DNA of 64,000 nt from Casuarina equisetifolia (lineage: Eukaryota > Streptophyta > Magnoliopsida > Fagales > Casuarinaceae). Below are positions 10,501 to 24,059 of this stretch, piece after piece. Under the pieces are notes generated by a model that had not been told where the DNA came from, did no database searches, and saw only the letters and a list, made by a program, of their open reading frames with translations. The stretch lies in contig CM052357.1 of assembly GCA_028551475.1 (NCBI GenBank), positions 9,347,931 through 9,411,930 of the forward strand. Direction: 5' to 3'. The stretch's first letter is position 1, and each line of letters opens with the position of its first letter. The translations under genes and the position numbers were made by a program.

Positions 10501-13500
10501 GAGTTTCTCCAGGTTTGTATCCTATTTAGTTTAGTTGGTAAAGGGTTTTATAAATATTAGCTCAAAACTTCCATTGTTTAATGCTTTCATTTGTTCTTTG
10601 TTTTGAATTTTCTTCCCATTTCTGCAGCTAGCGGAGGACCTAGGTGCATTACCAGTATGGGTATTCAACAATGGTACTGTTACAAATGCTTGGTGATTTT
10701 AGCTGTTTTCTCTCTTTAATCTGAAAATTAAGTAATTTGTTGTTTATTACAACTGTTCTACAGGAATCAGTCATAACGATCAAGTTGATACATCTAGCGT
10801 CAAACCTTTTGTGGAAGTAAGTCTATAAATTTATTGCTTCCTTTTGCATAACCATGGCAATAATTGAGTCAATACTTGGATTAATACGAATATTTAAGAA
10901 CAACTACTGCATTTATTAGTGCAATTAGTGCAATTAGTGCAACTGAAGCAGATTCCTTGCTTTCAACTTGTATCATCATCTTTTGAAAGAAAAAAATAGC
11001 TTATTTGAGTGATAGAATCTTGGTTGCTTTACATGTGCATGGGATCCAGTATCCATAGCAAGTGGAATGATATTTTATGGATTCTGGGTTAGGATATCTG
11101 AAACGTGTCTATTTGACAAGTGAAAACTTCTCCAACCAACCTCTCAAGTAAGTTAGTGCTCATGAAAATCCGAGGCGACTTCAGTTAAACATACAAATCA
11201 TTGGACATTATTGTCTCTCCAGCAAGTAGATGAAGCATGAGTAGAGTAGTATGTGGTGAAGAACATATTTAGTCGAACCTTCCAATCTGTTTGACCTAAT
11301 TGAATCAAGCTCTTATTCCACAGTGGAGTTCTGTTGATTCATCATGTACTGGTCTATCCTTTGTTTTGCATGCATATGCTTTGTTTTCATTATTCTGATG
11401 CTGAAGATGTAAGGATACCATAGCGTCCTGCGTCTGAATCAGGAACAAGGAATCCTTTTCGTTGCCACACTTCTGTGATAAAGAATTGTAGACTTGCCAA
11501 CTCTCATTTTTGCGTTTACTTTCTCCCTGCCAGTTTAAGCTAGACATGCACCCAGTCCCTTCACCACATCCTTATATGGGAAGGAAGTGCTATATAAGAC
11601 AAAGCCCATTGGTCTAATTAAACATTGCTGAAAGTGCAGAAATAACATGCCAACTTCATACCTTGAAACAAGGAAATTGGAACATGCAAAGGAAAAAAAG
11701 GAAAAAATGAATTTGATGTTAGTAGCATTTGCCTCATCCACGTTTGGCAAATTTCAGCATTACCGTTCACTGTGGAAAAACTGATCATCATTGTATCATA
11801 GACATTCTAATGATTTTGTCCTGATTGCAGGAAGCACTTGATGGTATTGAGTTTGCCAGGGGAAATCCCGATACTAAGTGGGGTTCTGTGCGAGCTGCAA
11901 TGGGACATCCAGAACCTTTTGACTTGAAATATGTTGCTATAGGGAATGAGGATTGTGGGAAAAAGAATTACCGAGGTTTCCATCATTTTTTATTGATTTT
12001 TTCTGTTTCTTTTTACTTGTTTATTATTTACAGGATGCAATTGATGGCTTTTCTAGAGAATATAAATTGAGCACAAAGTGATCTTTCTACTCTCATGGCA
12101 TTAACATATTTAAGGACCTCTTAGAATGATTCAGGCGTTTATTTAGAGTAAATCTTTCATCAGTTTCTCATCTCACAAATATTTCACTGTGTCTATATTT
12201 ATGCGTCTATTACTTCAGGGCTACCATATGTCCTGTCCAATTCAGTAGGGTCTATGTCAAAATTTATCTCATTGTGGTTGAGTGATACATATTCCATGGC
12301 TTTGCTTGTCTTTTTTAGCGGGTATGATGATTTCCCCGGTGTCTATTATGTTTGTCAATCTCTCATATATATATAGGCAGAGCAGATTCTTCATTCACGA
12401 TCATTTACTTAATTGATGTCCGCTATTCTCTCTCTCTCTCTCTCTTTCTTTATCTCTCTCTTACTAAAGCTGTATTGTCCTTACATGTCATTATGGGATT
12501 CTGTGCCTCCAACTTGCATTGAGATAATAGGCGGCTTACTCTTTCTCCTTATTTCTCTTGTTAATAGTTGCATCATTTACTTAACTGACTATAGCCTTCG
12601 TGGTGTTTGCTAAAACTGTATTGTCCTTGCATGTCATTATGCACAAATGTCCCCTCCAACTTCCATTGAGATAACATGCGGCTTACTGGGCTTACCTCTG
12701 TCAATCATTGTTTTCTATAAAGATATGGCCTATATGATCTTTTATATATCATTCTCAGCACACTACAAACTAAGTCAAATTGGAAGAATAAAGAAAAGAC
12801 ATTAAATGAGTAGTGCACTTTTCGTTCTTATGAAGATCTTTTGAGTTCCAAACAATGTGAAACAATTGTTGTCGATATACCTGGGTAAACTTTATATATG
12901 ATATAAGTGGCAGAACTTTGTATTTGAAATTATATAAGTAAAAACTTTGTATTTGAAAATTTTGTTGGAGAATACCACTGCTACTTCAATGAAGATCTCA
13001 ATGTATTTCATTGCAGCTTCCTTCCTCCCCTGACACATCTTCTTCAAAAGATTCCTTTTGCTTGTGTATCCAAATATCTTCTGTATTCACCCTATTTCAC
13101 CAAAACTCAAGCAACACTTCACCAATACAATATTTCATCATTTCACAGAGTTGCTTCCATATTATGATTGTCTCATCACAAAAAAGTTTCTAATTAGAAA
13201 ATATAATTGCCTCTAAATCCTTGAGATACAGATAGATGGAAATATATCTTTTTGGTTGATGTGCTTGAATGTGCTGAAAACTGAACGCTTTTTCAAGAAT
13301 TACTTCAACTTTGGCTTCTGAGTGGATTGTTAATTGTGGTGGCTGCTTAATTCTGCTTTGCACTTTAATCAGTTGCAAAAGCATATTCCTTACCTAAAAA
13401 CCCACAATGAAGAATGCGAAACAAATATCTGATCTTAGTACACATGTAGAAAAATGCATAGGATTGAAGATATACTTTCTTATTTTTGTTTTCTTTTTCT

Positions 13501-16500
13501 CCTCTTAATTTGTTGTGCAGGAAATTACCTCAAATTCTATAGTGCCATAAAGCAGGCCTATCCAGACATAAAAATGATCTCAAATTGCGATGGGTCTTCT
13601 AAACCACTGGATCACCCTGCTGAATTTTATGACTATCATGTAAATTATTATCATCATTTCTTGTATTTAGTAGGAAAATGCACCCTGTGAACTGATTTTT
13701 GGGTTCTAGTATCAATGTCTTGGATAAAATTTGTTGGCTCACTTCCCAGTTTCTTGGTAGGTATATACATCTGCCAGCAACTTGTTTTCTATGGCTAATA
13801 AGTTTGATCGCACATCACGTGAAGGTCCAAAGGTGTGACAACATGCCCCTTATGATTTATATCTTTACTTCTGGTTGACAGCTTATGAATAATGTTTTAA
13901 TAATATTCTTCAGGCTTTTGTAAGTGAGTATGCTGTGACTGGAAATGATGCTGGCAAAGGAAGTTTCTTAGCAGCACTGGCTGAGGCTGCATTCCTTATT
14001 GGGATTGAAAAGAACAGGTTTGTTGTAATTTTTGACACTGCATTCCTACTTTTTTTATGATGCACTTGCAATTTCCAACCCCACCATCCCTTCTCCCGAG
14101 TTCTTTGATGAAATCGTGCATTCAAATAAAAATTACAACTCCCCAAGGAACAAGACCGGTTTTCAATGCCTCCCACACTCCTCCCCTCTTTCTTTTGGCC
14201 AATAGGAAAATATTACTCTTTTCCTGCTGCAGATGTTTTGAATTAAACCAAAATTTACTCAACTTTTTATCTAGAAATATTACGTAGGAAAAGTTTTTTT
14301 GGTTCACAGCTTTAGTAAGTACTGTGGTTTTTGAATACCCTATATGACTAACAGCCGAATATCTGTATCTGTCGTCCTGTTGTGTGCTGTAGTAAATACT
14401 GGTTATGCAAACTGCAACCTGAAACTTGTATGTTAAACGATTGTAGAATACCTTACCAACTAAACATTGGAGTTGCTAAAATATTTGGTGAATATTTCAT
14501 ACTTATAATTCAATCTCTAGGAAACCAGTTTTCAATTGCCCTTGCATATTAGGTTGCTGAAGAAATTCAATTTGCAACTTCCAATATGGCCAGAACTTCT
14601 TGGATAAACTCTTTATGATAATAATTCCACCAGTTCCATGTATTTTAACCGGAGAACTGGGTACACAGAGATCTGAGCTGCTTTGGTCTCCCAAATTGAT
14701 TGCATCAAACCTCTTAAATATACTTGAGGAGCAGATTTCATAATCCTGGGGTTTCCAGCCACAGGAGACACCACAAATACGTCTATGTGTATGTGGATGC
14801 TTGTGTGACCATATTGATCAGGACCTCACATTACCTACCTTTCCCTCTGAATAATTCTCTTCGATGATCTTGATGTTTAAATATTTGCAGCTTGCTTCTC
14901 TACTCCAAAAAGTGATATACTAAGGTCTTACATTTTTATCTTCAATGCAGTGATGTCGTTGAAATGGCAAGCTATGCACCACTTTTTGTGCATACCAATG
15001 ACAGGCGGTATTTCTTTTTCCATCTGTTGCCATAAATTCTCTTTGTTAAGATTTTGAAAGAGAACCAATCGATATAGTTCCTGTTTAGTTGCTCTATTGA
15101 AATTGAAAATTTTCTGTTAAGGTGGAACCCGGATGCAATTGTCTTTAACTCTTCACATTCGTATGGAACACCAAGCTACTGGGTGCAACACTTCTTCAAA
15201 GAGTCAAGTGGAGCAAAAGTTCTTGATACAAAACTTCAAACAAATTCATCTCTACTTGTCGCATCTGCAATTATTTGGAAAAATTCAAATGATAGCCAGA
15301 ATTACCTACAAATAAAGGTTTGTTTCCTTGTAACTTCTTTCAACATTATTATGCTTTTGTACTTCTCAAGATCCACCCCCCACCACAAAATATATATATA
15401 TATATTTCTAGGTCAATATGTTCACTGCATATTACCTATGGGAGTTGTTTAAATGAATTTGGTCGGTCCAAAAAGTACTCTCTCTCTCTCTCTCTCTCTG
15501 AACTGTTACAAGTTGTATGTGTTTGAGAGACATGAGAACGTTATTCCCCAATTTCAATTTGTTCCAAAATGATTGAGTTTCTATTGCTTCCAACACATAA
15601 TTGTTGTACATTGATGATAAACAGTATTATGGTGATAGCATATTTGATTTGTATTTGGATTGAATTTAGTATACCAAATGCAGTACTTCATAATGTGTTT
15701 AGCATACATTCTCTTTCATTTCTTGTTAGAATTTGCTCGTTTGTCTTACCAGATAGGCAAGAAATGATACACATATCCCTAATGTTCTTAGCCTAATCAT
15801 GTTGGATTGAGCAGTAAGGTTCTATATGCATTGTGTCTGTTTTCCATTTGAGCTCATGTTGTTTTCTTATCCTGCAGGCATTCAGCATATGCACTCCCAG
15901 TTTTCTTGGGCTTACTGATGCATCCATAATTGTTTGTATAGCTCCAATGTTCTTTTGTAACCCTATTGGATTTACCAATAAGTTATGCATTGTCTGTTGC
16001 CAGTTGTGTTCTTGTTGTTATCTTATCCTGCATCATTCTGCGTTTGTACTCCCATTTTTCTAGAGCTTATTTATGCATCGATTAGATTTAGAGAAGACTG
16101 AGTTCTTGATGGTGTATAATGAGATTCTTATAAGCAAACTCTATGATTGTATGTAAATGGATTTTGCCATAGCAACCTATATTTTGTGTGCTTGTCTCGG
16201 TGCAAATTCCTTCTTCTTTCTGATTCGTGTGTAAACATAAACAGAACCAATCTTCTTTTCAGTGAGGAAGCTGGTTGAATGTCATATCTATATGGGAATA
16301 TGAACATAAGTGAAACCAACCTTCATTTCATTGACTGAGACAGTTGAATATGTATCAGAACCATCTACTTGCTTTCAGCAGAACCAAAATTTATTAATCG
16401 TCTCTAGCTTTTCCATCATCTAAATATTTGGTGGCATCTGATTTAGTGGTCTGATATGCTTAGATTAATTTTTTGGATGCATATAGTTGATAGGGGCAAA

Positions 16501-18833
16501 AAGTACTATTTCTAGAATTCTGCTTCTCTTTGTATGTTTCTCCTGTTGGCTATACAGAAAGGAGGAAAACATACACAAAATTTGTCAGTAGATAAATAAG
16601 AGTCAATTTAAGTGCAGAATAGTGCGTTACATTCAGGTGAGGATGATGAATTAATTTTGTGATTTTGCTGAGCTTTCTCTATTATATTAATTGCCATTTT
16701 GGAACTTGATGGTTTCATTGCTAGCTCTGTCATAGTGTGCTACAGTGATTGGACTATGGTTTATCTGGTTTATGTGACACTATTATCACTTTCGGATAAT
16801 TGTTTTGCAGATTGTGAACTTTGGAAGTAACAATGTTACTCTCAAGATCGCCGTGGATGGACTGGAGCCTAACTCCATAGAGTTATCTGGGTCAACAGAG
16901 ACTGTACTTACATCTACTAAACTGATGGATGAGAATTCATTCGAGAAGCCAACGAAGGTAAAGGCGTATCTTTTCCCTTGAATATTAGTATATGAAAGCA
17001 TGTTTCTAGTTGGTCTTAAAGTTTGCATGCCATCATATACATTTCCACATGCTATTGTACTTGCACTTCAAAATTCATTTCTCCAACTACGAAATATTAA
17101 AAAAAAATTATCCTGAGCTTTACTCTTTTATGAATTTGTTGTGCATTACCATCCTAACCCAGTGATGATCCCCTGACATCCATACCAGCTTATGATAAGT
17201 TATTAATTGTAAATTTTGAAGTGCACAAGTCTTTGACCATCATTAGGGAAGTGATGGGATTTTACCACCTTATTGACCCTGCCAGAGATTGGTAAAAATC
17301 TAAGGGCAACCTTCTTAGCGACAATTAGTTTTCTTAATTCAGCAGCATAAATATTTTGTTGCTGATGCTCTCTAAGTTAATGCTCTTATTAGATCATTGT
17401 TTATTATTAATCATTTCACAATCTACTATGATGGAAAATAACAGTATTTTCATGAAATAAAAGGAGGAGAAAGTTTTACTAGGGAAAGTTTTCTAAAAAG
17501 AAGGATTGAAAAAGGAGTGAGGGCTTGAACACCAGTGGCGAAGCAAAATACAGTCCACTGATAAACAATCAAAAAGTCTGATCTCCGAAAGTGTCAAAAA
17601 GAATCGCCTTTTGTCTAGAGAATTCACATAACATCTGACTGTTTCACCTCGCAAATGATAGAACTCAGTTCTTGAGATGTGAAGCTCTTGTTCTAAGAAG
17701 ATACTGGATGTCAGAAGAACCTCTTCTGTTCCTTTGATTTCTTTTGACAAGATATCACCTTTGATAATGGTTTTACAAGTTCCAGAATTTGAATATCCTT
17801 AAAGCAGAAGAAATGATGGCTAATCTGCCCCTTTTGCTTTGTTAACTGTAACCTGCATACTTAAGCGGAGAAAATGGAACCAAGCGCACTGAATCACTAA
17901 TTTAAAGCTGGCTGGCATTTCAGTTTTGGTGTATATGTTTTTGGTACTTCCCCACCTTTGTTGCTCACACCACCGTGTCTAATTTTCAGTCAACATCTAA
18001 ATTAGTAAGTGAACAACTTCTGTCTTCTCATGAAGTTCTTCACTCATGCATTTCTTCTTCACACTTAATTTTACCTAAAGCAGATTGGGTTGCCTTGGTG
18101 ATCCAAATATTTTTAGGTTAGCTTATCACATAGAATTTGGAACGTACGTGTCTGGCAACTTCCTGATTTACTCGTATGGCAGAAATCCCATTTAATCTCA
18201 TCCTCTTATGGATGATCCAGCCGAGATATAATAGAATGCTTTTGTCCTGGGCGGGAATCTCTTTCATTAACATCTCTAATTACTATTTTAATTTCTTTAG
18301 AATAATCTATCATTAGCCTTATTTTTCAGGTGCTTGCCTCTACTTTGTTCTTCTTTTGCATGATCATACTAGTTTAATTTGTTGACTAGACTTCCTTTGA
18401 AGTGCTGCACATAAACATGTTTAAAAGTCATAGCTGAGGTCACTAATCGTTTTGGGTCACAAAATTTTGAGAGACTTCGGCAAGAGATTAAGGATCATAT
18501 TCATATTGCCAGTGGTTCAAACAGTTTCGCCCATAGAAATTGAATAGAACTTCCAATCAAGCTCTCTACTCAGGAATCTAGTTTGGGATGTGTGATTGAC
18601 ATTATCTATTGGTTCTCTTCGTAAACGAAGTGGCCTATGGTTTAAACTTCATTCATTGATTTCTTCCATGTCAATACATGCAGGTTGCACCGGTTCGGAG
18701 TCTGCTGGAAAATGCTGGCCAGGACATGGATTTCATACTCCCACCTTATTCTTTCAGTTCATTCGATTTGCTAACACAATCGAGCACTATCAGGACCTGG
18801 GGATCTGACTCTTTCTCCAGATCGTCCTTCTAA
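6596..18833 (+). CDS. ASD1: Alpha-L-arabinofuranosidase, GH51, secreted (17 coding exons, 675 aa)
   Basis: Glycoside hydrolase that releases terminal alpha-L-arabinose from arabinoxylan and arabinan in the cell wall. Exons: 6596-6775, 7461-7515, 8014-8225, 8487-8608, 8704-8857, 9549-9618, 10367-10512, 10628-10673, 10764-10816, 11831-11975, 13521-13639, 13761-13832, 13914-14017, 14951-15007, 15122-15317, 16811-16957 and 18684-18833. They total 2028 nt in one frame and all introns are GT-AG. Residues 1-30 form a hydrophobic signal peptide. A carbohydrate-binding-like region covers roughly 70-260, followed by the GH51 barrel and the C-terminal arabinofuranosidase domain. The GH51 acid/base Glu is in GNE (about residue 386, codon 11948-11950), and the nucleophile is in SEY (about residue 463). 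The length matches Arabidopsis ASD1/ASD2 (about 680 aa). Whether this is the ASD1 or ASD2 orthologue is not settled. No damage was seen. The last intron is the longest, at 1.7 kb. Confidence 0.95.
7555..7591 (+). repeat. 37-nt G homopolymer in intron 2 of the arabinofuranosidase gene
   Basis: An uninterrupted run of G starts 39 nt after the splice donor at 7516 and is followed by a purine-rich stretch (gcgaaggaaaaagaaac). In the transcript it would be a G-rich intronic tract able to fold as a G-quadruplex. The exact length is unreliable in any assembly. Confidence 0.9.
12427..12445 (+). repeat. (CT)n microsatellite in an arabinofuranosidase intron
   Basis: A short dinucleotide run within the intron between exons 10 and 11, followed by more C/T-rich DNA. 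No function is suggested. Confidence 0.8.
15479..15499 (+). repeat. (CT)n microsatellite in the intron after exon 15
   Basis: About ten CT units, preceded at 15388-15404 by a short (TA)n run. Both lie in the intron between exons 15 and 16. Confidence 0.8.
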
Positions 18834-18869
18834 AACATGCATATGATAACCCCACTTGTAACTTAAAGA

Positions 18870-18875
18870 AATAAA
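18870..18875 (+). terminator. Polyadenylation signal of the arabinofuranosidase gene
   Basis: AATAAA lies 37 nt after the stop codon (18831-18833), in an A/T-rich 3' UTR. Plant poly(A) signals are loose, so other sites could also be used. Confidence 0.5.
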
Positions 18876-18899
18876 TGCTCTATAAAGGCATCCTTGCAT

Positions 18900-20380
18900 G
18901 TCCACTAAGTTGGAGTAATATTAAACTTGCTGTCTTTTCATTTCCGTGGCTGAAGTTCTTTGTGTGCTTTTTGACCTCCACTTTATGCCTTCTTATTTGT
19001 ATGTGCGCTCGTTAAAACGATGGGTTTGAACTGACCCTTCCACCACGGCAGGTCTCACCTAAAACCAACCATAGAAGATGTCTCCAATAAAAATGATTTG
19101 ATCATCCCAAAAATTAGTTTTTATCTATGGTTATATCATCCCTAAACTCTAAGAAAGAGGATGGTTCATTTTTTTCTATATTTAGTCCTTTTACTATATC
19201 TAATTATGATTAATCATTTTAAAGGACTTCGTTGGGGAGGAAAAGATATCTAAAGTTTGCTTAGATTAACCATCTTATCTCGAAGGACCTTTTTTTGGAT
19301 CTTAAACTCGTTTCAAAACCAAAAAGACTTGGTATTTTAATATACATACTTTCCGTTTGTTTCTGTAATTTTATAGTAAGAATTTGGAGAAATTTGGGAT
19401 TTCGTTTGTAGGAAAGTCAGGAATTAGATAATATATTTAATTTCCTTAAATTGATAGCTTCACCGTCTAATTAAAAATATTAAATCATGGGAAAATATCT
19501 GCTTTGGGTCGAACGTGAATAACTTGAGAATTAGGGTTACTTTTAGCCAAAATTTGAGAATTCGTTGTCCCCAAATTCGAGGTTCATACATTTAATTGGA
19601 GTTAATAGTTTGTGGATAAATTCCTTTAACGAATCAAACCTAGGATGAAGCGAGATCAACTAAAAAAAAAAATTGAAAAAAAAATTAGAGACTTTTAACT
19701 TTACTTTTTTTCTCTCATGTATTGATGATGATCTAGATTATTTATTAGTAAATAATCTAATAGATTTAGAAATTTAGAAGAAAAAAAAAAAGACAAAACG
19801 TTAGCTTTTTGCACACTTGCAAAGTAAGTGGGTTTAATAATTCAATATTAAGAGATATGCTAACCTTTTTTGTATTATTTTAATTTTATCGGATATCCCG
19901 AAGAACATGTTAAGGTAAAAAGTTACAGTTTTTGCCACTCACTAAGAAATATTATAGTTGATTGATTATTATTTTTCTTTACTACAATTATTGTTCGCAG
20001 AGAAACTTAGTCGAAACTTCTAGTTAAGCTTTTTTCTTTTTCCAAAAATATCCAAGTACGATGTGTCAAACATATTAAATTTTAATGGACAAAGATCCAC
20101 TATAAAATAATTATTCAGGCAACGACAACGTTTGAACAATTAAAAACAAGCGTTTAATAATTATCAAGCATGTAACGACACACTCTCCACGTTTACTTAG
20201 TTCCCTTTTTCTTTCCTGATGGGGAAGTTGGTGTTGGATATTATATTCTTCGCATCAGTGGCTGATCAGCCAATTACCATGCCATAGGTTTCTTTAAAAT
20301 TAAAGAAAAGAAAGAAAGAGAGAAAGGAAATGCATAGATTTTAAGATTAACAAGATTTCCCTTCACTTCTCTGGATCCCC
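18900..20380. other. Intergenic region between convergent genes
   Basis: AT-rich DNA with short A and T runs (for example 19663-19686 and 19781-19794). It lies between the 3' ends of the arabinofuranosidase and RING genes. I see no gene, no repeat structure and no RNA gene. The 3' UTR of the minus-strand RING gene probably extends into 20400-20704. Confidence 0.5.
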
Positions 20381-20704
20381 AGAAGCGGAATGGCAACATT
20401 GTCTGTCAGTGGCTGCGAAGTCAGAAGCTTTGCAGTAAGGAAAATCATGTGATTTTGATGGCTGCAATCTCCAATTTGTTATCCTAATCAACCCCACCTA
20501 CAGAATATACAATCACTCTACAGTAATCTTAAAATGCAACGCTGTTCTTGAAAAGAGGAGGGTTAGGAACTGGAATTGCATCAGAGAAGGACCTGTGTTT
20601 TCTTTCCTTGTCTCCATTTTTGGCTCTCTTCTCCTCAGCAGGTCGGCAAAATGACCATCTGGATGGACTTTAGCCTACATGTAATCCAGCCTCAAGAAGA
20701 AAGG

Positions 20705-23700
20705 TTAAACCAATGTGTCACCCCTGAGGATATTGTATTTACAGAGAGGGCAGGTGGCGTTTATCCGGAGCCATCTGCTGATGCATCCACAATGGAAATG
20801 GTGGTTGCAGGGAAGCCTACAGAGCTCCACTCCATCTACATATCGTGAAAGGCAGATGCAGCACTCCTGCGAAACAGGGTTCCACAAATTAGAATTCATC
20901 TTTGACTGTTCTATAAATTGACAAAAACAATTTGAAGAAGCAAAATAGCTTCCTCTCTATGCCATTGTTATCTGTCACATAAATGAAGTGAAATTGTATG
21001 GAGTAGATGACTATCAAAGGAATGATGGAAAGCAACATTCCAAGGTAAGTTGTTAGAATGTGAGTTTTATGCTGATGAGCGCAATGATCCTTATATATTA
21101 GGTGAAAACAGATATCATCACGGAAATGACAACGGGAGAAGCAGTATTAGCCAACAAAAAGCATGAGATCATAAGTGCAACTATCACTCCTCTACCAAAT
21201 CTAAAAATTATGTTCTAAATGAAAAATGTCAAACCAAAGCAAAGAACACGTAATTTTCCCAACATCCAATAAAAATAAGTAATCAATAACTGGTTATATA
21301 ATCAAAACTATTAAGTTGTCTTGTAGTGAAAATCTTCATCAGTTTGTGTGGAATGAAGTATTACCGTACACCTCATTAAACTACCCAATTTTGCATGGCA
21401 TGTCAATTGCCATGTGAAAAAACAACTTCTTGAACTTTGAATGAAGTTTCCATCGAGTGAAAAAATTATTAAAAAGAAAAATTGAGCATTCTTTCGAGCC
21501 AAATCAATATGTCAGCCAACAAACAAGAAAAATATAGTTTTCCCATTTCTCACATGACCATACTCTCCGCATATGTTTCTAAACTTCCAAAATTAGAGTC
21601 ACAAATAAAGTTCCATGCTCATCTGAAAATCCCTTCGCAAAGAAAAACATATACAAAAGATTTAGATGCTAAGCAATAGCCCAAATAACCACAAACTACC
21701 TTGACTTTTAAAATTTTTCACCTTGAAACTATTTGTGCAAAGAAAAAGGTTAAGAATTCCAAGAAAATTTTGAAAGAGCCGCAATCAAAACCAAGTATGA
21801 CGATACTCTTACATCCACATTTGCACCTAAATTTAAGCTGGCAGGGCAATTAGGGTTCAAAAACCATTGCAGCATAAAAGTAAAGCTCTTTTGGGGAATA
21901 AGGGAGTAAAAACAATAACCAAAATGAGAATTGGGTAACACAAGATGCTTCCATGGAAAACAAAGCAATAAATTTGTACAATGCAAATGTATCTGACGTA
22001 AATAGAACTCATAACTAAAGAGAAAAGTGACAGAACATGAGCATTGGTACTTACAGAATCATCTGGATGAAGAGAAAGTTCATTGATAGTTGCCAACTCC
22101 ATTCTTTCTGGCTCAACTTTCATTCTTTTCTCGTCAAAGGTCCCCATTGGATGGGCCTGTCGAAATCTGTACTTGGGAAGAGAGCTGATATCATCTTCAG
22201 ATGCACCTTCTCTTATTGTCATAGCATAGGCAAATGCTACAATTGGGACGCAGCAGCAGAGAGCAAGGAAAATGATAAACGCCATTCCAATGCAGAAGAT
22301 GATAAAGAATACATCAAAGGCTAGAAAAACCACTGTTAACCTGCATATAATTCACAAGCCACATCACTAATGATTCTATCACATTCATAAAAACCATATC
22401 ATGGTTGATCACCACATTCATTAGTATCATTTATCTTCTATTAGCTTGCATGCTTGGGACAAGCCATGAATTGCTAATTTTAACCATGATCTTGAATTCT
22501 TATTTTTGTAGGTCCTAGGTCCACACAATAATAAAAAATTTATCACCATCAACAGAAAAATGTTGATCCAGATGGTTCAAGCACAATATTTTAAAAAAAA
22601 ATTGAAATCAAGGGGTGGAATTAAAAAGAGAAGAAGGAAACGATGTTAGAACTACAAACACATTGGTAAATGATAAATGTTAAATCTGTTACTTCAAGCC
22701 TCCCTAAGTTTTGCTCTTTGCGTATGTGCGTGTAATTGTGAATGCGACACAGATTGAACTCGTAAGTTGCATAATTTAGAGGCAGAGAGGAGAAAAAAAG
22801 AAAGGAGTTTATTTGACTGACGGGGACCGTTTATACTACAGATTAACGAAGATTGCATAAGATTGCATAAGATTGCGGTAGCCAATACAGTCAGAAAGTT
22901 CCTTTCTCTTCTCTCCCTATCCATGGAATCAAAATGGTAGTTGAAAAAAAAAATTGGTAGTTGAAAAAAAAATGGTAGTTGAAAAAAAAAAGTGTAGTTG
23001 AATACAGTTACCACGAAAAGTGTTTCTATGGCTACTTGTTTACAGATGTGGAAATTGATGACTCTACTGGCAGGATCATTAATATAAGAGCAGAATCCAC
23101 AGAAGGTAACAAGGCCCGAATTATCACACAATTAAAAAAATTTCAACATAGTTTCTTTCACCTGCTTCGTTATTCATATATACATCCAAGTAGATTTGCT
23201 GGGTTTCCCTTTTTCTTCTATATAAACATATACTTGTTGAGTAAAGCATTAGCGAAGATCATTTAGAATCAGGGTTCTTACCAGTAGAGGCGAGGAGAAT
23301 CTTGGAGAAGGGATTGGCCCCCTACCACAATCCAATAGAATCCGCACACCCACCAGATGGAAGATAGCATTGCACTTATTGACTCCACCCTCTTCACAAA
23401 ACTGAAAGATAAAATTACTTGGAATCACAATTACTAGCAAGACAAATCAAAATATGCAAACCTTCAAGAAAAGAAGAAAGCTACCAAAAAGAAAAAGAAA
23501 AAGAAAAGGTTACCAGGCCTGAGCAAGGGGGGGAGCAGCAGGATCACGAGCCGAAGAAAATCGATTGAGAGAGTGAACGTAGAGAAAGGCGACATGGAAA
23601 ACGCAGTGCAGCGAGTAGCCACAGAGCCAAACCCTGAGAGGCGTAGACGGCCTCTCCTTGAAGGTGGACAAAAGCACGACGACGGCCACCACCAGGAAGG

Positions 23701-23950
23701 CCACGTTCCAGACGAGGTCCACCACCGCAATGGGCTTCCAGCAGTAGTTGTAGTAGTAATAGTAGCCACAATTTCTGTCTCCCCTGTCATCATCGTCGCG
23801 GTCGTGCCGTTGGTGAGAATCCGATCCTGGATCAGACATCACCTGACGAGCGGCGTAGCGAGTGAGAGGGAGGGCGAAGGAGGGCCGCCGGATCATCGAG
23901 TCATTCCGGCCGTCGTTCTCGAGGTGAAGAAGCTGCCGCGTCTCGTCCAT
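20705..23950 (-). CDS. RING-H2 membrane E3 ubiquitin ligase, At1g12760-like (4 exons, 334 aa)
   Basis: Membrane-anchored ubiquitin ligase. Its RING would recruit an E2 enzyme, and the substrate is unknown. Exons on the minus strand: 23950-23514, 23401-23282, 22340-22055 and 20866-20705. They give 1005 nt in frame, with clean GT-AG introns. The N-terminus is acidic and low in complexity, with a run of five Tyr (about 64-68). Four hydrophobic segments follow at about 73-96, 107-126, 156-172 and 186-215. After a linker containing the family signature EGASEDDI, the RING-H2 occupies about 283-323 with the C3H2C3 set complete (CCIC, then LPCNHHFHC, then CPLC). The final exon begins exactly at the RING, as expected for this family. 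The gene is convergent with the arabinofuranosidase gene. A long plus-strand ORF opposite exon 1 is a shadow. Confidence 0.92.
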
Positions 23951-24059
23951 AACAGACAACCAAGCAAGGAGTTTTAGTGGTAAAGACAGGAAGTCTAGTC
24001 TAATAGAACGAAAAAGCAAGAAGAGAGGAGCGCAACGACGTCACATCACGGCAACGTGG

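Noticed and set aside
23573..23977. 134-codon plus-strand ORF in the RING region
   Set aside because: It lies exactly opposite exon 1 of the RING gene, and its composition reflects the GC-rich antisense of that exon. No domain or own promoter is visible.
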